DNA of 64,000 nucleotides from Pomacea canaliculata (GCF_003073045.1 NC_037593.1:9601525-9665524); one strand, 5' to 3'; positions 1 to 13,530 are shown, counted from the first letter of the stretch. The notes: a model not told the origin generated them from the letters alone. Translations and numbers: made by a program.

Positions 1-785
1 ACCACTATAAAATGCTCTGCAAGAAAGAGCTGAGCGGTCTTGGTTAATCCACCACACCAATATGGAGAGGCTGGGATGGCATTTGCATTGGGTAGAATGG
101 TAAGTAACGAAAAACGAATTTACATAGAAAATTTAATTTCTTCTTGAATTTTACCAGATGACCTGACTAGGAGAATAAATATCATAAAGTTAGCTCTACC
201 AAGCCTGGTAGAAAGCACCAGAGATACAGAGCACCACTTAATGGAGGTCACGATGGTGGCCAGGGCCAAATTTAGATGACAGGCCAGCTCCTTATGCACC
301 TGGACTTTAAACTGGCAAGACACTGGAGGTGACAGCCATAAATATCTTTAATGACAAGCTTGATCCAGAAGAATATGTTCTGATCATGGACGTGCCTAAG
401 GTATGGAAGAACCCCGGGACTGTCACAGAAGACTGGACCTGCACAGATAAATCTCCAAGAAGTCACTGGGTCATCGCATCCGGAAGATGGCAGGAGCTGG
501 ATCACTACTGGTGAGAAGCCCAATGAGGTGAAGTCGCTCTTAAGCTGTTATCTGCTGAAATGACAGGAAAGTGGAGGCTTCTGACAGGATGGTGAAAACC
601 ACTCTCAACTGGTTGTGTGTAGTCTGGAATTGTATTCTAAGAACGAAGGATTGAAGATGTTAGTCTGACTTGAGTAGGCTGACCAGCCAACACAGATCCT
701 TCACCCACCAGAGACATCCTTGCATAAGAATGCCTGAATGCAGCCAGGCCCATTAAACCCACAAACCAGGGGCAATCATTCATTT

Positions 786-993
786 GGTTAAAGAGCAGTT
801 GGAGCTCTAAGCAGCCTGTCTGCTGAGACCAACGTTTAGCCTCTTGTGAAGCTCTCTGCTGTGAGTCTTAGTGAGCCTAAGCAATGAATGTGACTAAAAC
901 CAGGAGCTTTGAATAAACCTGCCTCGTTTTAGCAGTTAACTGGAAAAACTCATCTGCCAACAGTTTAGCAATACAAGTTCATGGTTGGGTCAT
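786..993. repeat. Dispersed repeat, copy 1 (matches 58010-58205)
   Basis: This stretch in the region beyond the last visible RNF10 exon is similar, in the same orientation, to 58010-58205. Shared blocks include GAGACCAACG, CCTCTTG, CCTGCCTCGTTTTAG, AGTTAACTGGAAAAA and AATACAAGTTC. By eye the match is roughly 70-75 percent with small gaps. No protein match or tRNA promoter boxes are clear, so the class is unknown. The rest of 1-1091 holds no exon that I could tie to RNF10; a 61-codon open stretch at 329-511 is not recognised. Confidence 0.7.
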
Positions 994-1091
994 CTGGTCA
1001 AGTTAAACAAGAATGACACTATTTTCGTTGCAGCAATTATAATTTAAGCAACAGTGGATATGAAAGAAACAATCCAGCATGAACAACTTAC

Positions 1092-4000
1092 AAAGTCCAT
1101 AAGTCTTCCTTTCTTCAATTTGAAGTTTCCTGGCCTGACGTTTATCCTCTCTTACCCTCTTCTGTCGTTGCCTGCTACGCTTTTTGAATTCATCTGACAA
1201 AGCAACACTGACACGTCAACATTTTATGCCTTGTACCTATCCCTAATTACAAATGAATAGCAAACAACTAGTTCACTTCTGCTCAATAATGTGTACGATT
1301 TTGAATATTGAATAACTAGAAAATAGAATTCCAAGTCAAAATACATTTTCAGAGTTGATTAGCATTTTTTGGGTATTAATTCTTAAGTTCTTATTCTACC
1401 ATCTACATCTGTTTCCCTGTTTAGAAAAAAAAAAGTTAAGATATAGGATATGATTTCTCCAAGCATCATCATGTCAAATAATCAAACCAGACAAATAATT
1501 TTTTATTATTTGGACAGTAATTTATAATGATTTTTTCTCAATTTTGTTTGATACATTGCATGCATCTGTGTGCTAGCTTCAGCTGAAGAACAGTGGAAAT
1601 TTAGAAAAAAATGTGTGAGATGTGAAGAAAAGATACCTGTAAAGAGCTGCAAGGTGTGTTTTGAAATAATAGGTGGGCCAAGAGACACTTCCAGAACCTG
1701 GAACTCACAGGTGAGGGGCAAGTGGCTCAAATAACGCAGACGTCTGCGAATATTCTGCAAACAGAAGGCCAACCATGGGAAAACCAAACAGTAACAGACC
1801 ATCAGACTTTGTGAAAGCAAAAGGTAAACTGTTGAAGTAGTGATTTTCAAGTTCCTATATCAGTTAGAAAAAAGTTAAATTATGAGAATCTTGCCAAGCT
1901 ATGGACTATTTACAGCTAATAAATAAATCACATTACTGTAAAATATTCAGGCTATACCTCGGTCATGAAGGCAATTTCCTTGTCCACTATAGTGGCTGTG
2001 ATGGTAGTAGGCCCATGTTCCAAACTGCCATACTGGCTGATGATGCAGCGAGCATTGAGCGAGTGCAAGTAGATATGTTGTCCGTCAATGGCTGTCAATA
2101 ATAAAAAAACAAAAAACAAAAAAACATACTCTTAATCAAACTGTTGTCCCTCAACAACTGTTGTGTGATGCTTCTGGCAGGACTGATGTCATTCTTATAC
2201 AATGTACATCAGGATCCTGTACTAAAGACTTCCTCATGCAATTACTTGGCAGCCTGGTACTTGGTATTTTCTATCCACAGAACTGTAACTGAAATGAAAG
2301 CTAACTGGACTAATTGAATTTCTCCAATGACTGTTCTTACCTTGATAGAAATAGAAGGCATCCTTGGATTTGTTAATATTTGCTAGGTTGTGAACTCCAG
2401 TGTCATTGCATGCAGCCTGCTCCTGTCCTTCTGCCATTGCTCCTGCCACTTCTGAAGACGTGGGCATGTCTGGCACTTTGTAAGATTGGTCTGCCATTTT
2501 GTCTGGTAGAGAACCAGTTCACAGTCATATTTTTTAAAATCACATTTGTGTTCACAAATTCACATTAACATGCAGACCTCTTAACTTTCCAGTGCTATTC
2601 GCCAGTAAAGAATAGAATTTGTTTGCAAGCAATTTTTAGTACTCATATGGAGAATTTTTATGAAAAGAGCCAACAAATGGCTTTTGCACAACAAATCTTC
2701 TACTTCACAGTCAACTCCTTGGGGGTGTGTGTGTATGCATTCTACATACTGACCTGTTTTAGTGCATTCTACATTTGAACATTTTGCATCAAGCCTGTGG
2801 TCATCAGTTAGGCCAACGCTACATACAGGAAAATCTTCCTCTTCTTCCTCTGAAATCTCTTCAGATACAATGCTGCATGTTGCATCCTCCTCTGCTTCTT
2901 CATAGTCTTCATCAAATGCATCGATGTAGTGTTTACAAGCCTGTGGATAAAAAAATGATTAAGAAGCTGCATTGTCATGCATAGTAAAGTACCTTAACTG
3001 TTACCCAATTTGTGCAGACTAAACAATTATAGTCGTGAAAAATTCTGCCAAGTTGGTGCCGTGTTATGACCGATGATGCACAAACACAAGACAGCAGATG
3101 ACATACTACAACAGAATATGGTTCCAAAAGTGGGCATAGTATAGCAGAAACCCTTTAGTAGCTGCATTGAATGCAACACTTAAAGGGATGCTACTTACAG
3201 TTGCAACTGAAAAAGCACATTCAACCTTTTCCAAGGGAATCCATATTCCAGGGTGCCATTTTCCATATTTACTGTCTGGGCATTGTTCTATCCAGGCTTG
3301 ATTACTTTAAACTCCTTGCTTAAAGGCTAGCCCATATACCTTCTTCATTAACTCCAGAAAGTACAGAACTTCACTGCATGTCTGGTGCTATGAGCTAGAA
3401 AAAGGGAACATGCCACTCCTGTTTTCTGCGCTGGCTACTCATCTATTCGATACAAGCTGCCTGTGCTGTGTTTATATTTCTTATTATTATTTGTCTTTTC
3501 CCCCACAAATGTAAAAATGCTGCTTCTCATGTGGTTCAGCTATTGTTATTTAAATTATCAAAAAGTGTGTGGTTTCTAAAAAAGAAAATACTACCTTTTT
3601 AAGTAGTCTGTCCTGAGCACCTACAAAGTGGTTGGTTAATGGGTGTTCCTCCTGTTGTCTCGCCTCCTCCAGCTGTTTCATGTGCCTGACTGCTACCTGC
3701 TCAGCATTAACTTTTCCCTGAAGAACTGCTTCACGTTCCTGATATATATACATACAATATATACAGTCATCCATACTACATACTTTTTATTCACACTCAT
3801 TTTTTCCCTATATTCAACTTTGTTTGGGTACTTCTTTGTTAACAGTTCTGCAGACAAACTGCTCCTGTAAGAAAAAGTGTTCACTGTAACAATTTGCATA
3901 AGAGAAAGCCATTCTTGTGGTCTACTGACATAATGGAAAACATCTTATTTCAACCTTGAAATATGTAAAAACTAAAATGCACTTACATCAAGGTAAGCTA

Positions 4001-7000
4001 GAGCAGATTCTATGAAACAGACTTCTGATGGCTGCAACAAAAAGTGACCATGATTATTAATCTTGGCAGGGAGTTTCCATTATGATTTTAAACAGGTTTT
4101 AACTGAGAATCAAACCCAGACTTTCCTTAAATGGGAGTAGTTCTGCCTAATGTTGAACACATGCATAAGGTCTTGCAATTTTTTAAAAAATGTTTATGGT
4201 TGCTAACTTAATGAAAAAAATGCTTATCTGCAAATATCTTCCCTATAATTAATTTAAAATATATTTAAGTTCCTGACTTGCAAGTATTTGCCACAAGATA
4301 TATCTGAGCGATGGACCATCACTTCTATTTTCCTCGTTTACTCAAAATAAAGGGATCTGAAAATGCAAGCAAATTCTTTCCTACGGGGGAAAAAAAACAA
4401 CTTATGCCTTTTAACCTCAGCTGTAAGAAGCTGATCTTTTAGGGCTCTGCGTTCTTCTTCTATGACAGATGTTTGAATTTGTGTGGCATCTGCTACCAGC
4501 ACTTTGGCATAAACATTGTCTTCACCATCTGCAAAGGAAGAAGGAGAAATCTATTTAAAGGCCAACTTTCATAGTTAAACCATACCTGAAAATGTTCTTT
4601 CACAAGATGCTTCCTGAATCTGAGCACTCTCCCATGACCCTCACTCTTCAAATTGTAAAGGTTGTCTCATGACCTTTTTCAGGTTGATAAGGAGTAAGGT
4701 ATTGGAGACCTAACTTTCTGGGGGAAAGCTTTACGTGAGGGTAGTGCCCATCTCCTCTCCCTCATTGTCTTATCTTCCCCCAACCTACTTTGGAGTCAAC
4801 CATTCTTGCCAGCTGAGTCGACTAGGGAAAATGAGTTGTGAAACACAGATATCCAGTACAAGTGTGCCTGTCAGCTCGGATGCAAGCACTCTAACCACTC
4901 AGCTATCCACTCCCCCATCTTCAAATACATGCTTTTAAATATCAACTTTTGTTGTACAGTAAAACATACATATCATACATTTATCTTCTCTTAAACTGAC
5001 ATGGGTCAAAATCATATCTTTAATATTTGCACATGGTCCTCGCCAGCAAAAGGATGTAACTTACATATCATAAGTTTGTCCACAAGTTTTTTCCCCCCAC
5101 CACCACATTGTGAAGAATGTGAAGAAGTAAAAAGCAGAATGAAAATACTTACTCACCAAGGACTGATTTTGTCTATGTATCAAGACATTCATTTAACATG
5201 AGTTTACATTTCTTCTTCTGTGGTCTTCTTGCATCCCACATGTCAAGGTGTCTGTCATGATTCGAAAACATACTAGAAAAAAATAAAAAGCTAAGGTATC
5301 AACACGAACCAACCATTAAATCTTTGATGCTGGTCTTCCTTGTCTTGCCATTGACCACATGGCATGGCATAGGTACTTCCTTTCCCTCGCTTCATCAGTT
5401 GAAATGTGATGGTATCTCCAACTGTATACAGGTTTCTTTGGATTATCTTGACACTGAAAAACATTTAAAAAAAATCCCTCTTCCATAAACTATTCCAAAA
5501 TCCAACAGGGCCATGCATGAAAGTTTCAAAGCGAATGAGAAGGAAAGGCATTCAGAGAACTGTGTGCTGCAGCTCATAGCTTTGTTGTAAAAGAAACCTG
5601 AATGTTTCACAAAGAATAGGTTTTATATATCTTCACAACATCTATTATCTTTGCAATGCTGAAAATGTCAGCTAGATCCAGAAATATAAACTAATCATAA
5701 AACGACAGTTTCGAACCTGCGCAGGTCACACGTGTGGACTGACTCATAGCAGATAGGACACTTTCGCCAAGTTCGGTCATCTAAACTCAAGTAATGCAGA
5801 ATGCAAGCCCAGCAGTAGACATGGCCACATCGAGTGATTTTTCCTAAATAAATAATAATAAAGAAACATTTCTGTAGTGCATTTCCCTGCTGGCAGCAAG
5901 ATCAATGAACTTTAACATAATTGCGAAGCAATATCTAATTAGATCAGTAGACCCCATAACACAGTAGGCTCAAAGTATTACATAGAAATTAAATAAAACA
6001 CACAATACAAGGAGCAACATTTACTATCTTACAGTCAAAAGAAAGATTCATCTGAAAATTTCAAAGTTCTAGGGCAACACAGTTAATAATAGAGCACGGT
6101 TGATAAAAGTACACAATCCTCGCACTGAAGAAGTAAGCATGACAGAAGTTCAGAAACATACATGGAGCAAGAATCAAATCATCAGACAACACTGCTAAAA
6201 CAAACAGATCCAAAATCTAATCCGCAGAACATGCAGCAAAGTACATGGCTTGCAAATCAGAAAAATGGAAAACATCATGCCTTCACACATAAGCCAGTAC
6301 AAGTTATTCTATTTAAGATTCTCACCTGCAGAAGGGACATGCAAGCATATTGGACAGGTTCCACTGTCATGACTGAAAGTTATCTGGAAAACACCACCAT
6401 CCCAATAATTATGTAAACATGAAATAATCAGATTTTGCAATCCTAAATAACTTGCTTGTATAACCAATTCACAACATTGAGAAATGTGACCGGCACACAC
6501 TCACATCCCTCACACTATGGCAGAGATAAAAGACATTACATCTGATACCGTGCTAATGACAGGAATTTGTATCTCCCCCTACCCTACCAAAACAAAATTT
6601 CATTCAATTTAAGAAATTATAAACTAAACAACAGCATCTGTATTTTTTCTTTTTAACCCTGGCAGCAACTTACATCTTACTTGTAAACTCATGTAATAAA
6701 ACAAGAAGTGTGCACTTTCCATATTCACATATTAATGTTCTTTTTAAGCACACGACTTGTCACTGATTTTCTCAAGGAAATGACATGAAGGACGATGACC
6801 TAGACTGACTCTTAACAAAAAAGGCATACCACTTGTTCCACAAGATCCCATTCAACAAGTGCATCAGCATTTTTGGCTTGCACTGTGTAGTCTCCTGTAT
6901 TCTTCACAACAAACTGGCAGCTGTGGAGAGCAAATTGCTCAATGTAGTATACAAAGACATCAGTATAATGCATCTGCTATCCATCTTTTAACTATAAAGG

Positions 7001-10000
7001 TTTACAGGAACACCTAAACCAAACCTCAGCTTTTTCATTTGTGGATGCCATTTCCCAATCTTGTATGCTGCCAGTCTTTTATTTTTGAGTAATGGTATCC
7101 CAACATTCCTCTCCCCATTGAAAAATTATTAGTATAGAAAATAAAAGACCGACCATGCATCTACTGAAAGCACTGGGGTTGGTTGTGTCCACCTAGGTGA
7201 AAAATTATGGTATGCTAATTTTTTTCCCCCTCATATTAGCTGCACTAAAGTTTTACTATGTTATGGTAAAAATATTTGTAAATAATACATAAAAAAACCC
7301 TGCCTTTACTTACATCCAGGTGACTGCAAAACTCAACTGTTGTTTTGCACAGAACAAACATTACTGTGTTAATTGGAATAACATCTGTCAGGGCATCACT
7401 TTGAGTGTTGCCTAAACACAAGCTAAATTCAGTGTACAAGCATTTAACCCATGTAGTTCTGAGACTAATCTATGACTTACTTTGCCTGAAGATACTGCTC
7501 CTTATTGTAAGTAACTCTTGTCCGGCGTGCTTGTGGCCGGTGTGAAGAACCCACCACATTTTCACGGGCAGCAAAAGTGAAGTTTAAAAGATGATTAAGG
7601 TTTCCTTTCTTGGAACCATGATAGAAAGCAGATCCAACCTCAAAAGAATCTGGCCTAGCTACCTACAATTAAAGTAGCGATATGTGAGAAATATAGGCCT
7701 CAAAAAAGTTTATTAACAAAAGAAACACAGAATGTTGTACACAATCCAGACATTATATTACAACTTCAATAATACAATGCCCACATGACTATAAGCTCTG
7801 TGTTTAAAGGTTATCAATGCTTGCATTATTTCTGAGCCATTGGAGGGCAGGCAGATGAGATTAGCTTACACATCAGGTACAGACAACAGGTGGGAGGCAT
7901 TTTAGTCAAGAGCCAAAAGAGCCAATAACACTGATCTAACGGCAAGATGAACAATTTATCAATTTACCAGTCAGGGTACCCTGTGTTGTCGGGGTAATTT
8001 GCCCTACGAACTTTTCAAATGTAATTTTATTGTCAGCTACTGATCTGTCACTTCATTTTGAGATGAGGCAAGTTAAGCAGTATGGTGATGTGCACTGCAG
8101 TACTGATCAAAATAGCTTTTGGGGAAGGGGAATAAAAAAAAAGGAAAGGAGAAAAGCTGCTTGCTGTTAGGAAAAGGAAAGAGAAAAGTCCCCCACACAC
8201 CACCCTCCCCCTCCTATTATTTCATCAGAACAGTCACTAGTTATGACACTGCAGAAATCTGCACCATGTAGTAGACGCATCAAAATTTCTTGTATAGTAG
8301 TATATTTTTTAGAGCCCTTGGCAGCATCACAGAATGGAGAAAATAAACAAGATCTTTTATACAATGCAGACATCACTTTCAAAACAAGTTGAGAGCTATT
8401 GAGATATATTGTATATTTTTAGACTACCATAACAAAAATATTAAGCTGACCTCTTCTCTTTGTCTATCAGTAAAACAGCCTCTCGATCGTGGCCTCTTGT
8501 CAAGAGTTGATCTTGATTTTTGAGACACTTGACCCCGAATGGAGAAATCCTGCATAGCACCTCTTCCATTTCCATGATCTCTTCTCTTGTTAAATCGAAC
8601 AAATTTATTTGGGCTGCTGTCTGAAAAGGTAAAGTCATTTATCTAGCATGGACATGCAGTGACTATTCATCCTCTCAAGTAACAAAATAAACTTACTTTT
8701 ATAAAACTAGCTGATACAGCAGCCATTTACAGGTCAGTTGCAATCGATATCTATGTCAACAACAGCACTAATACTCAAAACAATCTACCCATCTGTGATT
8801 AATTGCAACAGCCTATTTTAAACAGAGAGAAATGTTTTTCAATTCTTGCTGCACAAGTTATTTTTCTTCCAAAATATTAAACCAAGGGTAAGAAATGTGA
8901 ACTTTATCTGTAACATGTCAATGCCATTTATTTCATGATTTGTTCAGGGTTGCTCTAGCCTACACAGTTATAGTGGCTTCTACACAAAGAATCAGATATA
9001 CTGTTGATTTTGAAGTTCAAGTTAAACAACAATTCTAGTTCTACTCAGGTAACTAAATTTGGACTTTTTTTTAATTTACAAAAACATGATTGGTAGCAAT
9101 AATAAAATTAAATTTTTGCTGCTTAAACTTGTTGTATTACTTCTTTTTTGGTCACCGGTCATTTTGCCCCACAGCAAAAGTCAATGCATCCCAGTTGTGT
9201 CCATTTTGTCTCATGCAGGACCATTTCATTCCAAGACCAAAAAGTCAAATTGTCCCAAGCCCAAAAGAAAAATCAATTACCGATGAAACAAGTAGCTATA
9301 ACATCAACTATACTTGTTCACAATAAAATATTGACAAAATCTTTTTAATCTAAAAGATTATTTAAAGAGAAAAATCACATTTGCTATTGTAAGAAACATT
9401 CTCTGCATATGTATTGCCAAGCAACCAGTTTTGCTTATTAATATGGGGGCTAATCTAAAATCACATAGGCATCTGAGCAATGGCTTGTGTATCTGTATTG
9501 TCTGAACAATGTATGGCTCTCCTGGTAATATTTGATGTTAATAGCTACTCGTTTCACTGGTGACCGATTCGGTTTTTTTTTAGCTTGGGATGATTTGACT
9601 TTTCGGTCTAGGAACGAAATTTACATAGCTGGGAAGATTTGACTTTCGCTATGGGGCAAAATGATTGGCACCCCTCCCTTCCTTTTTCAAATGTATTCTA
9701 CCTCTTTAGTCCAAGAATGTATCTTTAGGACAAAAGTGTAACTCAGAAGGGCACTTATGTCATGCTGACATTGGAAGCTGAGGTATCAGGAACGAAGAAG
9801 GAAATGGAACTTAGGTGCTTAAATATAGGGAACAAAAGTGGATTAAACTCTGAGAAGCAAGGTGTGGAGTTGTGTGCCATTCATGAACCAGGTGATAAGG
9901 ATATTTTGGTGTTTTTTGGGGGGATGGGGGTATTAGTTAAATTTAGGTCTTGGCCTTCCTAGAGATTTGTAGTCGTCTTAGTAATTCTCGTCCAATCAAA

Positions 10001-10324
10001 GTGGGAGACGATGCACAACCCTACCTACCTTCTTAACTCGATTTTTGTTTTCTTTCATTTGGAGCCACCGGCAATACAAATGTGGCCCAAACCTTTCCGT
10101 AGATGAAAATTTTTAAACAAACTTTATCAGGATCAGACATAAGAGATGAGTTTACATAAATATAAACTGCCCCACCACAAACGCACTATAACTTTGCGTT
10201 CTCTTTGTTTATTTAGGCCAAGATTAAAACTTGAACTGTAGTGTTTTCAAAGCTTACCCGTTTTCTTTTCAATTGCGTTCGAATTCGTCAAACTTGGCTG
10301 ACGAGGCAGTGGCTTCTTTTCCAT
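1092..10324 (-). CDS. RNF10: RING finger protein 10 (E3 ubiquitin ligase family), 3' end outside window
   Basis: Ubiquitin ligase of the RNF10 family. Fifteen coding exons, in transcript order: 10324-10258, 8620-8451, 7662-7481, 6920-6830, 6383-6326, 5843-5717, 5453-5314, 4528-4416, 4031-3987, 3738-3595, 2940-2823, 2502-2341, 2091-1958, 1754-1637, 1193-1092, giving about 590 residues. The C3HC4 RING lies near residues 180-227 (CPIC, then [12 protein letters not shown], then KCPIC). Just before it is a conserved stretch containing NCQFVV and VEWDLVEQV, and after it comes [14 protein letters not shown]. Later pieces include [23 protein letters not shown] and a basic segment [15 protein letters not shown], all in the order of human RNF10. 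About 200 C-terminal residues are expected beyond the left edge, because the last exon ends in phase 1 at a good donor. The start is an ATG followed by [11 protein letters not shown]. The donor of exon 11 (2823, gtagcg) is weak; it was chosen because it keeps the frame into exon 12. Family identity is certain; single exon edges less so. Confidence 0.93.
4654..4917 (-). mobile_element. tRNA-derived SINE (family A), in an RNF10 intron
   Basis: A copy of the SINE also seen at 13010-13250, 49545-49800 and 61995-62227. A 9-bp direct repeat, TCTTCAAAT, lies at 4645-4653 and 4918-4926, as expected of a target-site duplication. Read on the minus strand the element begins with a degenerate tRNA head (GTGGATAGCTGAGTGGTTAG, an A-box-like sequence) and runs into a body with GAGGGAGAGGAGATGGGC. 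It is in the same orientation as RNF10 transcription. It is diverged from the other copies. Confidence 0.8.
9150..9674. mobile_element. Foldback DNA element with ~150-bp inverted arms
   Basis: The left arm (9150 to about 9310) and right arm (about 9530 to 9674) are imperfect inverted copies. The left end GTCACCGGTCATTTTGCCCC matches the reverse complement of the right end, GGTGCCAATCATTTTGCCCC. Matching continues inward through AAAAGTCAA, AAGACCAAAAAGTCAAAT, TGTCCCAAGC, GATGAAACAAGTAGCTAT and AACATCAA. The loop is about 220 bp and has no coding potential. This is the form of a non-autonomous DNA transposon (MITE) with long terminal inverted repeats. Several overlapping plus-strand open frames here are arm artefacts. 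It sits in RNF10 intron 1, between coding exons 1 and 2. No clean target duplication was found. Confidence 0.8.
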
Positions 10325-13009
10325 GGTTAAAATATCCTCCCACATAAACACCCTTCAGCTGATAAAGTGTCGACAGTTTGCAAGCTTCTTTCTGCGAAGC
10401 AGATACTCCGATGCAAGTTTGTGACAACATTTTTAGATAGCCATATTGCAACTGGTAATAAAAGAAAAAATTGCTTGTTACAACACAAAGCAATACTTCT
10501 GTTAATCAAACAAAAAGAGTGTTAAAGACGGAAATGGCACTAAATAGGGATAAAAATCCCTTGCGCCCAAAAGAACGCTCCTAACGTTTGGCAGCGATCT
10601 CAACGACCGCCTTCCCTATCGCACTAGTATGGCGACAGAGAACCCGTATCAGTTTTCTAAAAGCAAGGACGGAAACTTAGACGCAAAGAAATTATCGAAA
10701 TATTTTAGACCTAGTAGCCTCTGAGTGCAAAAAATTTTATGTAGTTATTCTGATATCCTTATATAAACTTCTTATTTTTAAATTTTAAAATAGATCCTAT
10801 CTCGCGCGTTCCGCAAAACGTTTGTAGTTTACAAGGAGATAGAGTTTGGTAAGGCAGAGAAGTGGGTTATATAGTGTGTATGCAAATATATATATTGTGA
10901 AGATAAACGTGAAATAAAACCAAATAAATTTCGAGAATTTAGTTTCTTATTTTTAAAACAAGTTCTTTTGATACTGTCACAGATGAGGGACAACATTTCA
11001 TCTTCATCGTAGTTCATAAGGAGATGATAAACTACATTAATTCTAGGATTTCTGTAAACATTATATGTAAATTTTAAAAATCTATTGAAAATTAAAAGGA
11101 ATTAATTAAAAAATATAATTTTGTTACGAATGAATATTTTCTTTAGACTGATGAAAGGGGAGAGTATATTAAAGGAAAGCCACAATACTGCTCTTCCTTA
11201 CTAGCCTCCCTTTGAAAGGGTATACTGGGAAGAAGCAAGCAGTTCGAAGACTGCATTAGCTGACGGATGTCAACATTATGCAGCCGTTTTCTTGTTAGTT
11301 TGACAGTTTATCTCTTACAGTGTTAGTGTTTCAGAAGAATGGATTGGATAAATAAGGTTAGTAGCTTTTTTTAGTTTCCTAGTGTATAGATATAAAAGAA
11401 AATCAAACATTTGACACTCACCTCTAGTATAATCTGTATCTGTTGACATAATTATTGACCACTTGAGTCTTGCAGACATAGATTAGCAACATCACTTGTT
11501 TTTCCATAACGCAGAAAATCTACATTATACATACTCTTTAAAAAAAACGAACGAACTCTTCAGGTTCATTATAATAAAACCTGTAATTGCAAACAAGGTG
11601 TTTGAAGTGCGCCAAATGTGACAGTATTTTCGTAAGGTTTACTTTTCTACCGCGGGTCCAACTGTGAAGAATCGATCAATGCACAATATGGCAAAATTAG
11701 ATGCAGACCGATTGTTCGCATGCATTAAGTGGTCAGAATGTAATCAATAAAAAAAAAAATTCCAGCCCAGTTCAGTCCAACCACTAACGAGATGAATGAA
11801 CACATTTTTTCGCGAAACGAGGTAAGATCTGTTTGCTACAGTGGCAAAGTGAGTACTCGAATGTTTTGTAACGTAGTATTTATTTTTTCGCAGATTATAA
11901 AGCAGTAAAAATAATCTTTCGATGGTAAAACTCAAGTAGTTTAAGGGTTAACATTAGTGATAAAATTGTCTACTGTGTTACCTGCCTCATCTTTCTGTGT
12001 GTTATGATAAAGAAAACTAGAGAGCTGCATGGCTTTAAGATATAGTAAAGAGATTTTGTTGCGGTTCTGTGCTCCTCGAGTAGTAATAAGGAATAAACTA
12101 ATCTAAAGAGCTTCTGGTTCCCTAAATGTTTGCTGTATTAAAAGCTGGTTTTTCTCACAAATTACCTCTTGTTGAAATGTAAAGCTGTCTGCCATGCTCT
12201 AGAAGGATTGTTTTCAATTTGATAATGTTTCAATAAAGCCTAGAGTTAGCATTAATACACCTGATTGTCACCACTATTAATTTTTTTGAATAATTAAATA
12301 AAAAATTCATCATAAGTTATTGAGATAAACTGCCAGGGAAAGAGAACCTGACAAAACAAATTACATCATTATCCTTTAGCAACATTATTATTTGAAACCA
12401 TATCTACATTTTGTTAAACACTGCATAAAACAACATGGCAGAGGCACAATTAAGAGAAGTACCCTCTAGGACTTAGCACAGTGGTAGATCACCATCTTCT
12501 ATTTGAAAATAAAGGTAATACAGACTGCCATTACACATGTATTGCCTAACCTGAACCTGTCACACACGGATGAGTGTTCATGTAGCACAGGCATCCCAAA
12601 CCCAAAACATATCCATGACAGAATGTCCCCATTTCATGCACATGAGAGATTCCTTCAACAATAGATCTCAGGAACAAACTGTAATGGATCAGAAGTGAGC
12701 TAGAAAGAACCACCCAGTTCATCAAGGACAAAAATTCCAGTGTGAGACTGTACAGACATTTGAATGCAGAAGAAGATGCTAGACCAAAATTTTCAAGGCC
12801 AGAGGTAAATTCATGGTACTGAACTTGATGGACTGGAAACATTGAAGAACATAGAGAATGATATAAGGTGACAGCAAAATGGCATACCAAATACTAAAAT
12901 TTCTCATCGTCATCGAAGAGAGCAATGTCGCCCAGGACAGTCATGAGTGGTGGGCCTTGTCAGCTGCCATGTATATCCATGTACTCCTCCCAATGACCAG
13001 TACCAGTCA

Positions 13010-13250
13010 GTAGGGTCATCCCCTAGCCTTTTCAGGTCATTGGAGGGTGAGGTATTAGAGACCTTACTTTTCTTTGAGCCAGCTGTACATGAGGGAAGTG
13101 CCCATCTTCTCTCCCTCGCTGCCTTACCTTCCCCAACCCAGTAAGGAGTCAGGTACCCATTCCCACCAGCTGGGTCAACTGGAGGAAGTTTGCTGCACAG
13201 TCAGTCTCAGTTTGGATGCGAGCACTCTAACTACTTGGCTATCTGCTTCC
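13010..13250 (-). mobile_element. tRNA-derived SINE (family A) with perfect 13-bp target duplication
   Basis: The direct repeat CCAGTACCAGTCA occurs at 12997-13009 and 13251-13263, exactly bracketing the element. On the minus strand the element starts GGAAGCAGATAGCCAAGTAG, an A-box-like tRNA head, and ends with a tail read on the plus strand as GTAGGGTCATCCCCTAGCC. Body blocks such as CTCCCTCGCTGCCTTACCTT and CAGGTACCCATTCC are shared nearly base for base with 61995-62227. The intact duplication suggests a fairly recent insertion. Confidence 0.88.
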
Positions 13251-13439
13251 CCAGTACCAGTCAAGGAATGAATGAATTTATTCATACACTGTTAAATCTC
13301 AAGAATAGAGGAAATCATGCAGACAGAAGTAGGTATTTCCAAACTAGTAATAGCATTGCATAAAGGTAAACATAGTGGTATTTGGACAAGGAAGAAGAGG
13401 TGATGGTTGTAAGAGGATGAGGTGTTGTGGTTGCTACTG

Positions 13440-13530
13440 TGAATTTGCTGCCCATCTCCTCTCCCTTGCTCTTTTACCTTTCCCATCCCTTTGCAGAGCC
13501 AGGTACCCATTCCAGTTTGCATCTGGTGTG
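13440..13530 (-). mobile_element. Partial SINE family A fragment
   Basis: Shares the body blocks GCCCATCTCCTCTCCC, TTTTACCTTTCCCA and CAGGTACCCATTCCAG with the complete copies, but the tRNA-like head and the tail are missing or too diverged to see. It lies about 190 bp right of the complete copy. Confidence 0.6.

Noticed and set aside
5202-5270. Possible extra RNF10 exon (minus strand, [18 protein letters not shown])
   Set aside because: The exon ending at 5314 joins in frame and by homology to the one starting at 4528, leaving no room for this piece, and its frame soon stops.
9059-9348. Three overlapping plus-strand open frames
   Set aside because: They lie on the left arm of the foldback element and show no protein motif.
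11338-11358. Mini-exon ATGGATTGGATAAATAAG with a GT donor, as an upstream start of rabphilin
   Set aside because: No downstream acceptor keeps the frame into the rabphilin coding exon, and the family start at 14396 is well supported.
12546-12890. 114-codon minus-strand open frame
   Set aside because: Hydrophobic, without homology I can name or flanking splice structure; likely chance or old repeat.
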